64,000 bases of DNA from Aliiroseovarius lamellibrachiae (GCF_018599245.1 NZ_JAHEVJ010000001.1:124001-188000), one strand, 5' to 3'; positions 17,995 to 26,275 are shown, counted from the first letter of the stretch. Notes: generated by a model not told the origin, from the sequence alone. Numbers and translations: made by a program.

Positions 17995-19779
17995 ATGATG
18001 GGCGTTTTTGAGTTGAGCCAGACCGCGCAGGCGGCGGTGTCCCTTTTGGTTGTTGTTGGCATGTTTTCGCTGTTTGTCCGCGAAACGTTTCCGACCGAAG
18101 TGGTGGCGATTGCGGGGGTGGCGGTGATGTTGGTCACTGGGATCTTGCCGTATGACAAAGCGCTGGCGGTGCTGTCCAACCCGGCGCCCTGGACCATCGC
18201 GGGAATGTTCATTGTGATGGGCGCCTTGGTGCGCACAGGCGCGCTTCAATGGTTCACCCAAATTGCCGAACGACAAGCTGAGACAAACCCGATGCTGGCG
18301 CTGGCGTCTTTGATGGGGTTTGTGGTGGTGTCTTCTGCCTTTGTGTCCAATACCCCGGTGGTTGTTGTGATGATTCCGGTCTTTGTGCAATTGGCCAAAA
18401 AGATCGGGAAGTCGGCATCTAAGTTATTGATACCATTGTCTTATGGTGCAATTCTTGGCGGCACGCTCACCCTGATCGGTACCTCAACCAACCTGCTGGT
18501 CGATGGGGTGGCCCGCGCCAATGGGCTTGAGCCGTTTTCGATCTTTGAGGTGACCCCTCTGGGGATCATTCTGGTCGCTTGGGGCATGGTGTATCTTTAC
18601 TTCATTGCGCCCAATATCCTGCCCGATCGTACGTCAATGGCGTCCCTTCTGGGGGGGGATAAATCGCGCAAAAAGTTCTTTACAGAGGCGGTGATCCCGC
18701 CCGACAGCAACCTCATCGGTCGCGAAGTTACGGGCGTGCAACTCTTTAAACGCGAAGGTGTGCGTCTGGTGGATGTGGTGCGGGGCGATCTGTCGCTGCG
18801 CCGTGATTTGACCGGAGTGACATTGCAGGTCGGTGACCGGGTGGTGTTGCGCACCGCGATGACCGAACTGTTGTCTTTGCAACGCAACAAAAGCCTGAAA
18901 CGCGTGGATCAGGTGTCGGCGGTGGAAACCACCACGGTCGAAGTGTTGATCACGCCGGGCTGTAAAATGGTCGGCAAAGCGCTGGGCAAAATGCGTCTGC
19001 GTCGCCGGTTTGGGGTCTATCCCTTGGCCGTTCACCGCAAGAACCAAAACATTGGCCGCCAGTTGGACGACCTGGTGGTGAAAGTTGGTGATACCCTGCT
19101 GCTTGAAGGCGCGCCCGAAGACCTCAGCCGCCTTGCGCAAGAGATGGAGCTGATCGATGTCTCGCACCCCTCTGAACGCGAATTCCGCCGGGGTCACGCC
19201 CCCGTAGCTGTCGCGGGCCTGTTCGGCCTTGTGGTTCTCGCGGGCCTTGGCGTTGCGCCGATTTTCCTGCTCGCGGTGCTGGCTGTGGCGCTGGTTTTGG
19301 TCACGCGTTGTATTGATGCGGACGAGGCTTTCGGCGCGGTGGATGGGCGACTTCTCGTCTTGATCTTTTCCATGCTGGGGATAGGGGCGGCATTGGAGCA
19401 TTCGGGCGCGGTGGCGATGATTGCAAATGCTCTCGCCCCAGTGATGGGAAAACTGCCGCCGTTTCTGATCATCTGGGCAATTTACCTGCTGACCTCCGTG
19501 CTGACCGAACTGGTGTCCAACAACGCGGTGGCGGTGGTTGTGACACCCATTGCGATTGGCTTGGCGCAAGCGTTGGGCCTTGATCCGCGCCCGCTGGTGG
19601 TTGCGGTGATGGTGGCCGCATCGGCCAGTTTTGCGACCCCGATCGGCTATCAGACCAACACGCTGGTGTACGGCCCGGGGGGCTATAAATTCTCAGACTT
19701 CCTGCGGGTCGGCATTCCGCTCAATATCTCTATCGGGATTTTGGCATCCGCCATCATTCCGTTCATCTGGCCGTTATAA
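17995..19779 (+). CDS. SLC13-family permease with two internal TrkA-C domains (paralogue 1)
   Basis: A 594-residue anion or dicarboxylate permease. Two membrane halves of about 190 residues flank a cytoplasmic region (about 215-385) made of two TrkA-C/RCK_C domains, recognised by VTGVQLFKREGVRLVDV, LQVGDRVVLR and VKVGDTLLLEG. The signature GTLTLIGTSTNLLVDG in the first half and TPIGYQTNTLVYGPGGYKFSDFLRVG (residues 540-565) in the second are SLC13 substrate-binding loops. It converges on a second member of the same family. Confidence 0.9.
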   Translation: MMGVFELSQTAQAAVSLLVVVGMFSLFVRETFPTEVVAIAGVAVMLVTGILPYDKALAVLSNPAPWTIAGMFIVMGALVRTGALQWFTQIAERQAETNPMLALASLMGFVVVSSAFVSNTPVVVVMIPVFVQLAKKIGKSASKLLIPLSYGAILGGTLTLIGTSTNLLVDGVARANGLEPFSIFEVTPLGIILVAWGMVYLYFIAPNILPDRTSMASLLGGDKSRKKFFTEAVIPPDSNLIGREVTGVQLFKREGVRLVDVVRGDLSLRRDLTGVTLQVGDRVVLRTAMTELLSLQRNKSLKRVDQVSAVETTTVEVLITPGCKMVGKALGKMRLRRRFGVYPLAVHRKNQNIGRQLDDLVVKVGDTLLLEGAPEDLSRLAQEMELIDVSHPSEREFRRGHAPVAVAGLFGLVVLAGLGVAPIFLLAVLAVALVLVTRCIDADEAFGAVDGRLLVLIFSMLGIGAALEHSGAVAMIANALAPVMGKLPPFLIIWAIYLLTSVLTELVSNNAVAVVVTPIAIGLAQALGLDPRPLVVAVMVAASASFATPIGYQTNTLVYGPGGYKFSDFLRVGIPLNISIGILASAIIPFIWPL

Positions 19780-19795
19780 AGGTCATTATTAAGAA

Positions 19796-19851
19796 GGGGC
19801 GCTGCCCCTCGCGCGGTGCGCTCACCCTGGGATATTTTTAGAAAGAGGAAG
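19796..19851 (+). repeat. Dispersed gene-tail element, long form (copy 3)
   Basis: Hairpin 1 is GGGGC-GCT-GCCCC (19796-19808), hairpin 2 is GCGC-GGT-GCGC (19811-19821), followed by TCACCCTGGGATATTTTTAG and a GAAAGAGGAAG tail. It starts 16 bases after the SLC13 stop codon and has the same orientation. Confidence 0.8.
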
Positions 19852-19876
19852 GCAGGCGCGCTTTTCCTCTTTCCCT

Positions 19877-19925
19877 AAAGCGTTTCGAGAAAAACCAGAA
19901 TCACCGGTTTTGGGCGAAACGCTTT
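19877..19925. terminator. Long nested palindrome between convergent SLC13 genes
   Basis: AAAGCGTTTCG at 19877 pairs perfectly with CGAAACGCTTT ending at 19925, and AAAACC pairs with GGTTTT inside it. Its position between two convergent genes fits a bidirectional terminator, though T runs are short. Confidence 0.5.
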
Positions 19926-19945
19926 AAATATCCCCGCCGGAGGCA
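19926..19945 (-). repeat. Dispersed gene-tail element, short form (copy 4, minus strand)
   Basis: On the minus strand this reads GCCTCCGGCGGGGATATTT, the core of the short form with its CCTC-CGGC-GGGG hairpin. It starts 17 bases after the stop codon of the minus-strand SLC13 gene and has that gene's orientation. The A-rich tail is replaced by the nested palindrome. Confidence 0.65.
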
Positions 19946-19962
19946 AGAAAACTGGAGATGTT

Positions 19963-21744
19963 TCAAAGCGGCCAAAAGACCAGAATGGCGGGGATGGACA
20001 CGGCGACAACCAGCAGTTCGAGCGGCAGTCCCATGCGCCAGTAATCGCCAAATTTGTATCCGCCCGGCCCCAGGATCAACGTGTTGTTCTTGTGGCCAAT
20101 CGGGGTGAGGAACGCACAGCTCGCCGCCACGGCAACCGCCATCAGAAAAGGGTCAGGGTTCTTACCCAAAGCCTGCGCCATCTGGATGCCCACGGGGGCG
20201 GCGACAATGGTGGTGGCGGTGTTGTTCAAGACATCTGACAAGGTCATGGTCACGATCATCAACACGGTCAGAACCGCCCAAGCGGGCATGCCTTCGGTCA
20301 AGGTCACCAAGGTCCCCGCGATCAATTCGGTGCCGCCCGAGGTTTCAAGGGCGGCCCCCAGCGGGATCATTGACCCCAAGAGCACCACAACCGGCCATTC
20401 GATATGGGTGTACATCTCGGACAGGGGGATGATTTTGGTCAGCACATAGCCGATCACCACAAGGCCCAAAGCCACGGGCAAATAGATCAGGCCAAAGCTG
20501 GCGGCGGCCACGGCACCCGCGAACATTGAGATCGCCAACCAGACCTTTTCATCTTGCGTGACGGTCAACCCACGTTCGGCCAGCGGCAGACAACCGAGCC
20601 ATTCGGCCACGTCCGCTTCTTTGCCTGCAGGGACCAGAAGCAGAAGAATGTCACCGGGGCGGACCTCGGTTTTGCGCACTTGCTGGGTGACGCGTTTCCC
20701 CGCGCGCGAGATGCCCATCAGCACCGTATTCCGCCGCCAATTCAGCCCAATCGCCTGAGCGGTCTTGCCGGAGATGCGGGAATTATCCGGCACCACGACT
20801 TCGATTTTTGACAGGCCTGCGCCCTCTGCGGTCAGGTTGTCCTGACGTTTCTCTTCGGCAAAAGCCAGTGACAGGGCGGCGCGAAACTCGTCCAAAGCTT
20901 CGGGTCGGGCCTCAAGCACCAATGTGTCGCCTGCGACCAGTTTGGTGTTGCGCTGGGTGCCGTAACGGCGTGCCCCATTGCGGATTAAGCCTAGGATCGC
21001 CACGTCGTTTTTCTCGGCCGTTTCCACGAGGTCTTTCAGGCGTTTGCCGATGTGTTTGCTATCCTCTGGTACGGTCAGTTCGGCGACATAAAGCCCGGCG
21101 TCTTCCATCACGCTCGCGCCGTCTTTTCCAGCCTCGGGTTGCGGGATCAGGCGCCAGCCGATGAGCGCCACAAAGATCAGGCCCGCCAGCGCCGTGACCC
21201 CGCCCACGGGGGCAAAGTCGAACATATGAAACGGCTCGCCCAAGGCGTCACCACGGATCGAGGCGATGATGATATTGGGCGGTGTGCCGATCAGCGTGAC
21301 CATGCCGCCAAGGATGGTCGCAAAGGACAGCGGCATCAGCGACAGCCCCGGTGCGCGCCCCGCTTTGCGTGCGGTTTGCATGTCCACTGGCATCAAAAGG
21401 GCCAGCGCCGCGACGTTGTTCATAAACGCCGATAGAATGCCGCCAATGGCCCCCATCAGGGCGATATGTGCGCCCAAGGATCGCGACGCATCAACCAATG
21501 TGCGGGTGATCAGAAAAACCGCGCCAGATCGCACCAAACCGGCTGACACCACCAGCACCAGCGCCACCACCAAAGTGGCCGGGTGGCCAAAGCCGGAAAA
21601 CGCGTCCTTGGTGGGCACAACCCCCAACACGACGCCCAGCATCAGCGCGGAAAACGCAACAAGGTCATAGCGGTATTTGCCCCAAAGCAGCATGGCAAAG
21701 ACGGCACCGAAAAGCGAAAAGAGAATGATTTGATCTGTGGTCAT
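19963..21744 (-). CDS. SLC13-family permease with two internal TrkA-C domains (paralogue 2)
   Basis: A 593-residue permease with the same layout as its convergent neighbour: membrane half, two TrkA-C domains (about residues 215-390), membrane half. SLC13 loops are GGMVTLIGTPPNIIIAS and LTPIGHKNNTLILGPGGYKFGDYW (split at residues 550-573). Identity to the neighbour is limited to these loops and the general fold, so this is an old duplication or independent acquisition, not a recent copy. Substrates such as dicarboxylates, sulfate or other anions are possible. Confidence 0.9.
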   Translation of the reverse strand: MTTDQIILFSLFGAVFAMLLWGKYRYDLVAFSALMLGVVLGVVPTKDAFSGFGHPATLVVALVLVVSAGLVRSGAVFLITRTLVDASRSLGAHIALMGAIGGILSAFMNNVAALALLMPVDMQTARKAGRAPGLSLMPLSFATILGGMVTLIGTPPNIIIASIRGDALGEPFHMFDFAPVGGVTALAGLIFVALIGWRLIPQPEAGKDGASVMEDAGLYVAELTVPEDSKHIGKRLKDLVETAEKNDVAILGLIRNGARRYGTQRNTKLVAGDTLVLEARPEALDEFRAALSLAFAEEKRQDNLTAEGAGLSKIEVVVPDNSRISGKTAQAIGLNWRRNTVLMGISRAGKRVTQQVRKTEVRPGDILLLLVPAGKEADVAEWLGCLPLAERGLTVTQDEKVWLAISMFAGAVAAASFGLIYLPVALGLVVIGYVLTKIIPLSEMYTHIEWPVVVLLGSMIPLGAALETSGGTELIAGTLVTLTEGMPAWAVLTVLMIVTMTLSDVLNNTATTIVAAPVGIQMAQALGKNPDPFLMAVAVAASCAFLTPIGHKNNTLILGPGGYKFGDYWRMGLPLELLVVAVSIPAILVFWPL

Positions 21745-21828
21745 GTCACAGGGATAGCGCGCCGGACGGGGTGTGGAAACCGCCAGTTTGCGAAAACCTG
21801 CGGGGAATTTGCGTGACCGCGCGCCCCT

Positions 21829-22434
21829 TTAGCCGGTGATCACAGGAAAAAGCGACGCGATCAGCAAGAGCGCCATCGTTACATTAAAGACGCGAAGCCG
21901 GGTGGGGTTGGTCAGGATCACGCGGATTTTCTGACCTAAAATGGTCCAAGTGGAGACCGACGGCAGGTTCACCAGCCCAAAGATCAGCGCGACAACCAAC
22001 ACCGCCTGCATCGACCTGCCCGGCGCATAAACCGAGATCGCCGTCAGCGCCATCGCCCAGGCTTTTGGGTTCACCCACTGAAAGGCCGCAGCTTGCAGAA
22101 AGCTCATTGGGGTGGCGCCAGAAGACCCGGTTCCCGGCTCGCCCGCGCGGGCAATTTTCCACGCAAGCCACGTCAGATACATCACCGACACGACCTTAAG
22201 TGCCGTGTAACTCACGGGAAATGCGTCGAAAATCTGCATCAACCCGGCGCCGACCAGCACAATCATAAACGTAAACCCCAGCCCAATGCCCAACATATGC
22301 GGCACCGAACGGCGAAAGCCAAAATTCGCACCAGAGGCCATGAGCATCAGGTTGTTCGGCCCCGGCGTGATCGAGGAGACAAAGGCAAAGGCCACAAAAG
22401 CGGTGAACAGGTCGTGTGGCATCAGGGTCGGCAT
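21829..22434 (-). CDS. LysE-family amino acid exporter
   Basis: A LysE/RhtB-type inner-membrane exporter of about 201 residues with six hydrophobic segments. The family signature SSITPGPNNLMLMASG lies near residue 20 and FQWVNPKAWAMAL near residue 115. The start is uncertain: ATG codons at 22434 and 22422 both give reasonable N-termini and neither has a strong ribosome-binding site. It is divergent from an Lrp/AsnC regulator, the classic arrangement for an amino-acid exporter and its controlling regulator. Confidence 0.88.
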   Translation of the reverse strand: MPTLMPHDLFTAFVAFAFVSSITPGPNNLMLMASGANFGFRRSVPHMLGIGLGFTFMIVLVGAGLMQIFDAFPVSYTALKVVSVMYLTWLAWKIARAGEPGTGSSGATPMSFLQAAAFQWVNPKAWAMALTAISVYAPGRSMQAVLVVALIFGLVNLPSVSTWTILGQKIRVILTNPTRLRVFNVTMALLLIASLFPVITG

Positions 22435-22483
22435 GGGCGTGTCCAAGAGTTGTGTGAAATCAGCATTAGCTCGGTTATTCTTG

Positions 22484-22538
22484 TGCAAAATCCACGCTGC
22501 GCGGTTGCAAACTTGCGCGGTGTGGGCCTAATTTTGCA
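22484..22538. promoter_or_regulatory. Candidate Lrp operator between lysE-like and lrp-like genes
   Basis: TGCAAAAT at 22484-22491 and ATTTTGCA at 22531-22538 are perfect inverted copies, with a related GTTGCAAACTTGC in between. The region contains the start signals of both divergent genes, as expected for an Lrp-type operator. Confidence 0.4.
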
Positions 22539-22542
22539 ACTG

Positions 22543-22995
22543 ATGACGAAGATTGACCAAATAAACCGCAATATATTGCGAGAATTGTCCCGTGACGGTC
22601 GCCTGCCCAACACAGAGCTTGCGGATCGTGTGGGCCTGTCGCCCTCGGCCTGTCTGCGGCGGGTGCAGGAATTGGAACGCGCGGGCGTGATCAAAGGTTA
22701 TCGTGCGGTGCTGGATCCCACCGCGATGGGGCAGGGGTTTGCGGCCTACGTGACCGTTGGGCTGAACGATCATACCAAAGCGGCGCAAGAAGGGTTCGAA
22801 CGCGCGGTTGGCCGGTTTGACGAGGTGCGCGAGTGCCACAATATCACCGGCACGGTGGAATATCTGCTGCGCATCGAGACCGAGGATCTGCTGTCCTATA
22901 AGCTTTTTCACACCGACAAATTGGGCACGCTGCCACAGGTACATCAGATCGTGACCCATGTGGTGATGGGCTCGCCCAAGGATGAGCGGGCTTAA
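22543..22995 (+). CDS. Lrp/AsnC-family transcriptional regulator
   Basis: A 150-residue regulator with an N-terminal helix-turn-helix (LPNTELADRVGLSPSACLRRVQELE, residues 20-44) and a C-terminal RAM ligand-binding domain. Members sense amino acids and often control a divergent LysE exporter, as here. The ATG at 22543 gives the usual MTKIDQINRNILREL start. The stop codon overlaps the stop codon of the convergent HEPN-type gene. Confidence 0.92.
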   Translation: MTKIDQINRNILRELSRDGRLPNTELADRVGLSPSACLRRVQELERAGVIKGYRAVLDPTAMGQGFAAYVTVGLNDHTKAAQEGFERAVGRFDEVRECHNITGTVEYLLRIETEDLLSYKLFHTDKLGTLPQVHQIVTHVVMGSPKDERA

Positions 22996-23528
22996 CCTGG
23001 AGCTTGAAGTATCGTTCTGGCTCCGCCTTCGCGTACTATTTTTCTAGCTTGTTGAGCGCCGGGGCTAGTTATCAAAACCCATGTGGAAAAAGCAACTTTA
23101 TCATACCGTTCTGCGCTCTTTAGTGCGTGGATCGCAACATCAGCTAGCTCAATAAAGAAATGAGCTTCTTCCAATGTTGGACGGTATGTTGGATCGTAGT
23201 CGGCCCGCTTTCTTGCATCTTGGAGCTGGATGAAAATATCGGCGAATCCGGCGAGGCAGTCAGGAAAAGAAACCTTAGCGGCGTCTTCGCAAGCTTTCTT
23301 GCATGGGCCATGAGCCAAGCCGCGATACGCTTCGATCCAAGCATTTTTGGGGCGGCCTTTTGCTCCAACCAGACAATCAGCGGTTACTCTAGCTAAGGCA
23401 TGGAACGACGCAAAATAAGCAGTGCTGATAGCACGCCTCAAGTTCGCTTGATTGGCACGTTTTGCGTGCTTAGGTGCTAATTTCCAACACGTCTTTAATA
23501 AAGATCGGGCGAGTGATTTGTCAGGCAT
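22992..23528 (-). CDS. HEPN-domain-like protein, second gene of a two-gene unit
   Basis: A 178-residue helical protein without a signal peptide. Residues 29-48 (LRRAISTAYFASFHALARV) look like the first helix pair of HEPN proteins. AYRGLAHGPCKKAC near residue 69 and FIQLQDARKRADYDP near residue 102 are the conserved blocks of a HEPN group I remember from rhizobia and other bacteria. HEPN proteins are often RNases in toxin-antitoxin or phage-defence systems; activity here is inference. The ATG at 23528 overlaps the stop of the upstream gene by 8 bases. Base composition is AT-richer than in neighbours, suggesting transfer. Confidence 0.6.
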   Translation of the reverse strand: MPDKSLARSLLKTCWKLAPKHAKRANQANLRRAISTAYFASFHALARVTADCLVGAKGRPKNAWIEAYRGLAHGPCKKACEDAAKVSFPDCLAGFADIFIQLQDARKRADYDPTYRPTLEEAHFFIELADVAIHALKSAERYDKVAFSTWVLITSPGAQQARKIVREGGARTILQAPG

Positions 23529-23808
23529 GAACCTCGTGGCCAAATGTTGGCGAGATAATTGGGAACAAACTCCCCAAACCGCTGTCTTCTTTTGCCAATG
23601 ATTTGCGTACTAAGTTAGTCAGACCAAAATAGCCACGCGCCATTTTGGCCGGATCTACAGCGGTGCTCACGTTAATAATAATGCGCAACTCAGATGCAAG
23701 TTCATCAACTTCAATTGATTCAATTTTGATATCTTGGACGATTTCTTCGGAAAGTTTTTGTCTTATTGTCTCTTCCAGAAGTATCCGAATGTTGTTCGGA
23801 ATTTCCAT
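23521..23808 (-). CDS. Small protein coupled to the HEPN-like gene, function unknown
   Basis: A 95-residue acidic protein starting MEIPNNIRILLEETIRQKL. Predicted layout is one helix, two or three beta strands (IVQDIKIESIEV, ELRIIINVSTAV) and a helix, ending in FPIISPTFGHEV. A GGGAGAG ribosome-binding site fixes the ATG at 23808; the frame continues upstream without a better start. It overlaps the HEPN-like gene by 8 bases. Small partners with an FP-x-x-S-F ending accompany similar HEPN genes elsewhere, as far as I recall. An antitoxin-like role is possible, but the MNT nucleotidyltransferase motif of the best-known HEPN partner is absent. Confidence 0.6.
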   Translation of the reverse strand: MEIPNNIRILLEETIRQKLSEEIVQDIKIESIEVDELASELRIIINVSTAVDPAKMARGYFGLTNLVRKSLAKEDSGLGSLFPIISPTFGHEVHA

Positions 23809-24384
23809 AGTGCTCTCCCTTTGAAGATCACATTGCATGAAGTATTGATTTAATGAAAGAATTAAATCGGGATTTCCTCTAACCTCTCTCACTTGAGTTA
23901 ACAATACTTTATTTAGCGTGCGTTGCCATTGATTCAATCTTGACTAGAACAACTCTTCGTGTTTTTTGCAACTCAGATGCCCGTCATCACTTCTAACGCT
24001 CCTGAGACTTCGATGGCGAAGACGTATGGTGCGTTTTCGGGGAGTAGAGCCTGTCTCTGCAAGCTGATTAAAGGAGTTGTCTAATGACTGTCTGCAGCTA
24101 CCCGAAACCGGTGAGCGTTTGCTCATATGTCCGGTTTCGGTACGGACGGTGGGAAACTGTAATTTCTCACTGCCGGTCTTATCCTTCGTAACGCGTAAGC
24201 GTTTGTGAAGCTTGCTAATGATAAGATGACGGGCATCTACCCAAAGTTGCTACTCTAATCAAGATATAATTTAAATTTTGTTGCGGAGGTTCCCTCCAAT
24301 TGATGGGACCTTGAACCTCGCCCCTGCCTTGCGGTATTGAACACAGCAACCGATAGATAGAACGTAAAGCAGATGGAGGTCGCC
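23809..24384. other. AT-rich, palindrome-bounded non-coding region
   Basis: No convincing gene is present in these 576 bases. The part before 23960 is very AT-rich (18 G/C in the 60 bases from 23821). AGATGCCCGTCATC (23975-23988) and its exact complement (24225-24238) bound a 264-base block. Inside it, CCGAAACCGG and CCGGTTTCGG form a perfect 10-bp stem from 24101 to 24140 enclosing a smaller TGAGC-GTTT-GCTCA hairpin. The block could be a non-autonomous mobile element or a structured RNA. Confidence 0.5.
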
Positions 24385-25125
24385 ATGGCGGGCCACTCAA
24401 AATGGGCAAATATTCAGCACCGCAAAGGTCGTCAGGATAAATTGCGCTCTAAGCTCTTTTCAAAATTGGCAAAAGAGATCACCGTGGCCGCGAAAATGGG
24501 CGACCCGGACCCGGATAAAAACCCGCGTCTGCGCATGGCCGTGAAAGAGGGCAAAAGCCAATCTTTGCCCAAAGACGTGATTGATCGCGCGATCAAAAAG
24601 GCCATCGGTGGCGATGCCGAAAACTATGACGAAATCCGTTACGAAGGATACGGCCCGAATGGTGTCGCCGTCATCGTTGAAACCATGACCGACAATAAAA
24701 ACCGCACCGCAAGCACCGTGCGCTCGACGTTCTCAAAGAACGGCGGCAATCTGGGCGAAACCGGGTCCGTGGGCTTTATGTTCGACCGCAAGGGCGAGGT
24801 GATTTACCCCGCCTCCGTGGGCGACGCCGACACCGTGATGGAAGCCGCGATTGAGGCCGGTGCCGAGGATTGCGAAACCACCGAAGACGGCCACCGCATC
24901 ACCTGCGCCGACACCGATCTGAACGACGTGTCCACCGCGCTTGAGGCAGCTTTGGGCGAAACAGAATCCACCAAATTGATCTGGCAACCCAACATGTCGA
25001 CCGAGCTGGATCTGGACGGCATGGAAAAGCTGATGAAACTGGTGGATGCGCTGGAAGACGACGATGACGTACAGCGCGTGACCACCAATTTCGAAGCCTC
25101 GGACGAGGTGCTGGCACAGCTTTAA
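24385..25125 (+). CDS. yebC: YebC/PmpR-family protein
   Basis: A 246-residue protein of the YebC/PmpR family. Members were first described as transcriptional regulators, and some have since been linked to translation of proline-rich stretches. The N-terminus [22 protein letters not shown] and the [21 protein letters not shown] block are diagnostic. A GGAGG ribosome-binding site sits 5 bases before the ATG at 24385. It has its own terminator and is followed by an unrelated transporter. Confidence 0.95.
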   Translation: MAGHSKWANIQHRKGRQDKLRSKLFSKLAKEITVAAKMGDPDPDKNPRLRMAVKEGKSQSLPKDVIDRAIKKAIGGDAENYDEIRYEGYGPNGVAVIVETMTDNKNRTASTVRSTFSKNGGNLGETGSVGFMFDRKGEVIYPASVGDADTVMEAAIEAGAEDCETTEDGHRITCADTDLNDVSTALEAALGETESTKLIWQPNMSTELDLDGMEKLMKLVDALEDDDDVQRVTTNFEASDEVLAQL

Positions 25126-25155
25126 GCCGCCGTATGGTGGACCGCAGATAGAAAT

Positions 25156-25188
25156 GGGCCCCGGCAAACGCTGGGGCCTCTTGTTTTT
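25156..25188 (+). terminator. Intrinsic terminator after yebC
   Basis: GGCCCCGGC and GCTGGGGCC form a 9-bp stem (one G-T pair) around AAAC, followed by a CTCTTGTTTTT run. It lies 31 bases after the yebC stop codon. Confidence 0.8.
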
Positions 25189-25215
25189 GGATCCAATTTA
25201 GGATCATGTCGCCCA

Positions 25216-26121
25216 ATGACATTTTCCGCCCCCCCCACACATCGCCCGCTTTTTGGCGTGGCTTGGATGCTCTCCGCAGGCCTTTTGTTTGTCGCGATGA
25301 ATGCGATTGTAAAACATGTGGGGCAGGGGCTTCCCTCGGCTGAGGCGGCGTTTTTGCGGTTTCTGTTTGGCTTGATTTTCGTGGCCCCCGCGCTGGGGCA
25401 ATTGATGCGCGCGCGCTTTGACCGCACCACTTGGATGCTGTTTGTCGGGCGCGGTGTGGTGCACACCATTGCGGTGCTGTGCTGGTTCTACGCGATGACA
25501 CAGATCACCGTGGCAGAGGTCACGGCGATGAACTACCTCAACCCGATTTACGTCATGCTTGGGGCCGCGGTGTTTCTGGGCGAGACATTCTCTTACCGTC
25601 GCATGGCCGCCGTTGCCGTCGCGTTTCTTGGCGTGCTGGTGATCCTGCGCCCGGGCCTGCGCGAGCTTGGCACCGGCCATTTGGCGATGGTCTTCACCGC
25701 CATCGGTCTGGGCGGATCTTACCTGATTGCCAAACGCCTGTCCGCGGATCTGTCCGCTGCCGTGGTGGTGGCGATGATGTCGATCACCGTGACCATTGGG
25801 CTGATCCCCTTTGCCTACGCAGTCTGGGTCTGGCCCTCGCCGCTGCAATACGCGTGGCTTTTTGTCGTCGCGGGCTTTGCCACCAGCGGGCATTACGCCA
25901 TGTCGCGCGCCTTTGCTGAGGCACCGGTGTCCGTCACCCAGCCAGTCGCGTTTTTACAGATCGTCTGGGCGGTGATCATGGGCTGGACATTGTTTGGCGA
26001 GGCCGTGGATATCTGGGTGATCCTGGGCGCCGCGCTGATCATGTCAGCGGTCAGTTACATCACCTGGCGCGAGGCAATGTTGAAACGGCGTGCCGCGCTT
26101 GTGGCGGCTAAAGCCCTATAA
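25216..26121 (+). CDS. DMT-superfamily (EamA) transporter 2
   Basis: A 301-residue inner-membrane transporter with ten predicted helices in two EamA repeats. The first repeat has AMNAIVKHVGQGLPSAEAAFLRF and AMNYLNPIYVMLGAAVFLGE (residues 95-115), the second ASGHYAMSRAFAEAPVSV. A substrate cannot be assigned. The gene stands alone after the yebC terminator and converges on a peptide-binding-protein gene. It is not closely similar to the other two EamA proteins in the window. Confidence 0.9.
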   Translation: MTFSAPPTHRPLFGVAWMLSAGLLFVAMNAIVKHVGQGLPSAEAAFLRFLFGLIFVAPALGQLMRARFDRTTWMLFVGRGVVHTIAVLCWFYAMTQITVAEVTAMNYLNPIYVMLGAAVFLGETFSYRRMAAVAVAFLGVLVILRPGLRELGTGHLAMVFTAIGLGGSYLIAKRLSADLSAAVVVAMMSITVTIGLIPFAYAVWVWPSPLQYAWLFVVAGFATSGHYAMSRAFAEAPVSVTQPVAFLQIVWAVIMGWTLFGEAVDIWVILGAALIMSAVSYITWREAMLKRRAALVAAKAL

Positions 26122-26154
26122 ACTCTGGCCGTTGATCGCGTGGCCCCGGTGTGT

Positions 26155-26188
26155 TGCCTCCGGCGGGGATATTTATCACAAGAAAAAG
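26155..26188 (+). repeat. Dispersed gene-tail element, short form (copy 5)
   Basis: Hairpin CCTC-CGGC-GGGG (26157-26168), then ATATTTATCA and the CAAGAAAAAG tail. It starts 33 bases after the DMT stop codon in the same orientation, and sits head-to-tail against copy 6 on the other strand, so their tails pair. Confidence 0.75.
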
Positions 26189-26197
26189 CGGCACGTT

Positions 26198-26258
26198 CTT
26201 TTTCTTGCTGAAAATACCGCGGGGTGAGCGAGCTTGCCTCGCGAGGGGCAGCGCCCCT
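26198..26258 (-). repeat. Dispersed gene-tail element, long form (copy 6, minus strand)
   Basis: Read on the minus strand: hairpin 1 GGGGC-GCT-GCCCC (26257-26245), hairpin 2 GCGAG-GCAAG-CTCGC (26242-26228), then TCACCCCGCGGTATTTTCAG and the CAAGAAAAAG tail. It lies downstream of the minus-strand peptide-binding gene, just past its terminator, in that gene's orientation. Confidence 0.8.
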
Positions 26259-26275
26259 AAGTGGTTGTTCAGGAT

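Noticed and set aside
18634-19569. 311-residue open frame antisense to the first SLC13 gene
   Set aside because: Same reason: a His/Gln/Arg-rich antisense frame opposite a clear transporter gene.
23944-24126. 60-residue Arg/Ser-rich frame on the minus strand in the palindrome region
   Set aside because: It runs through the inverted-repeat arm and the CCGAAACCGG stem, has no ribosome-binding site, and its composition is that of non-coding DNA. The palindromes explain the sequence better.
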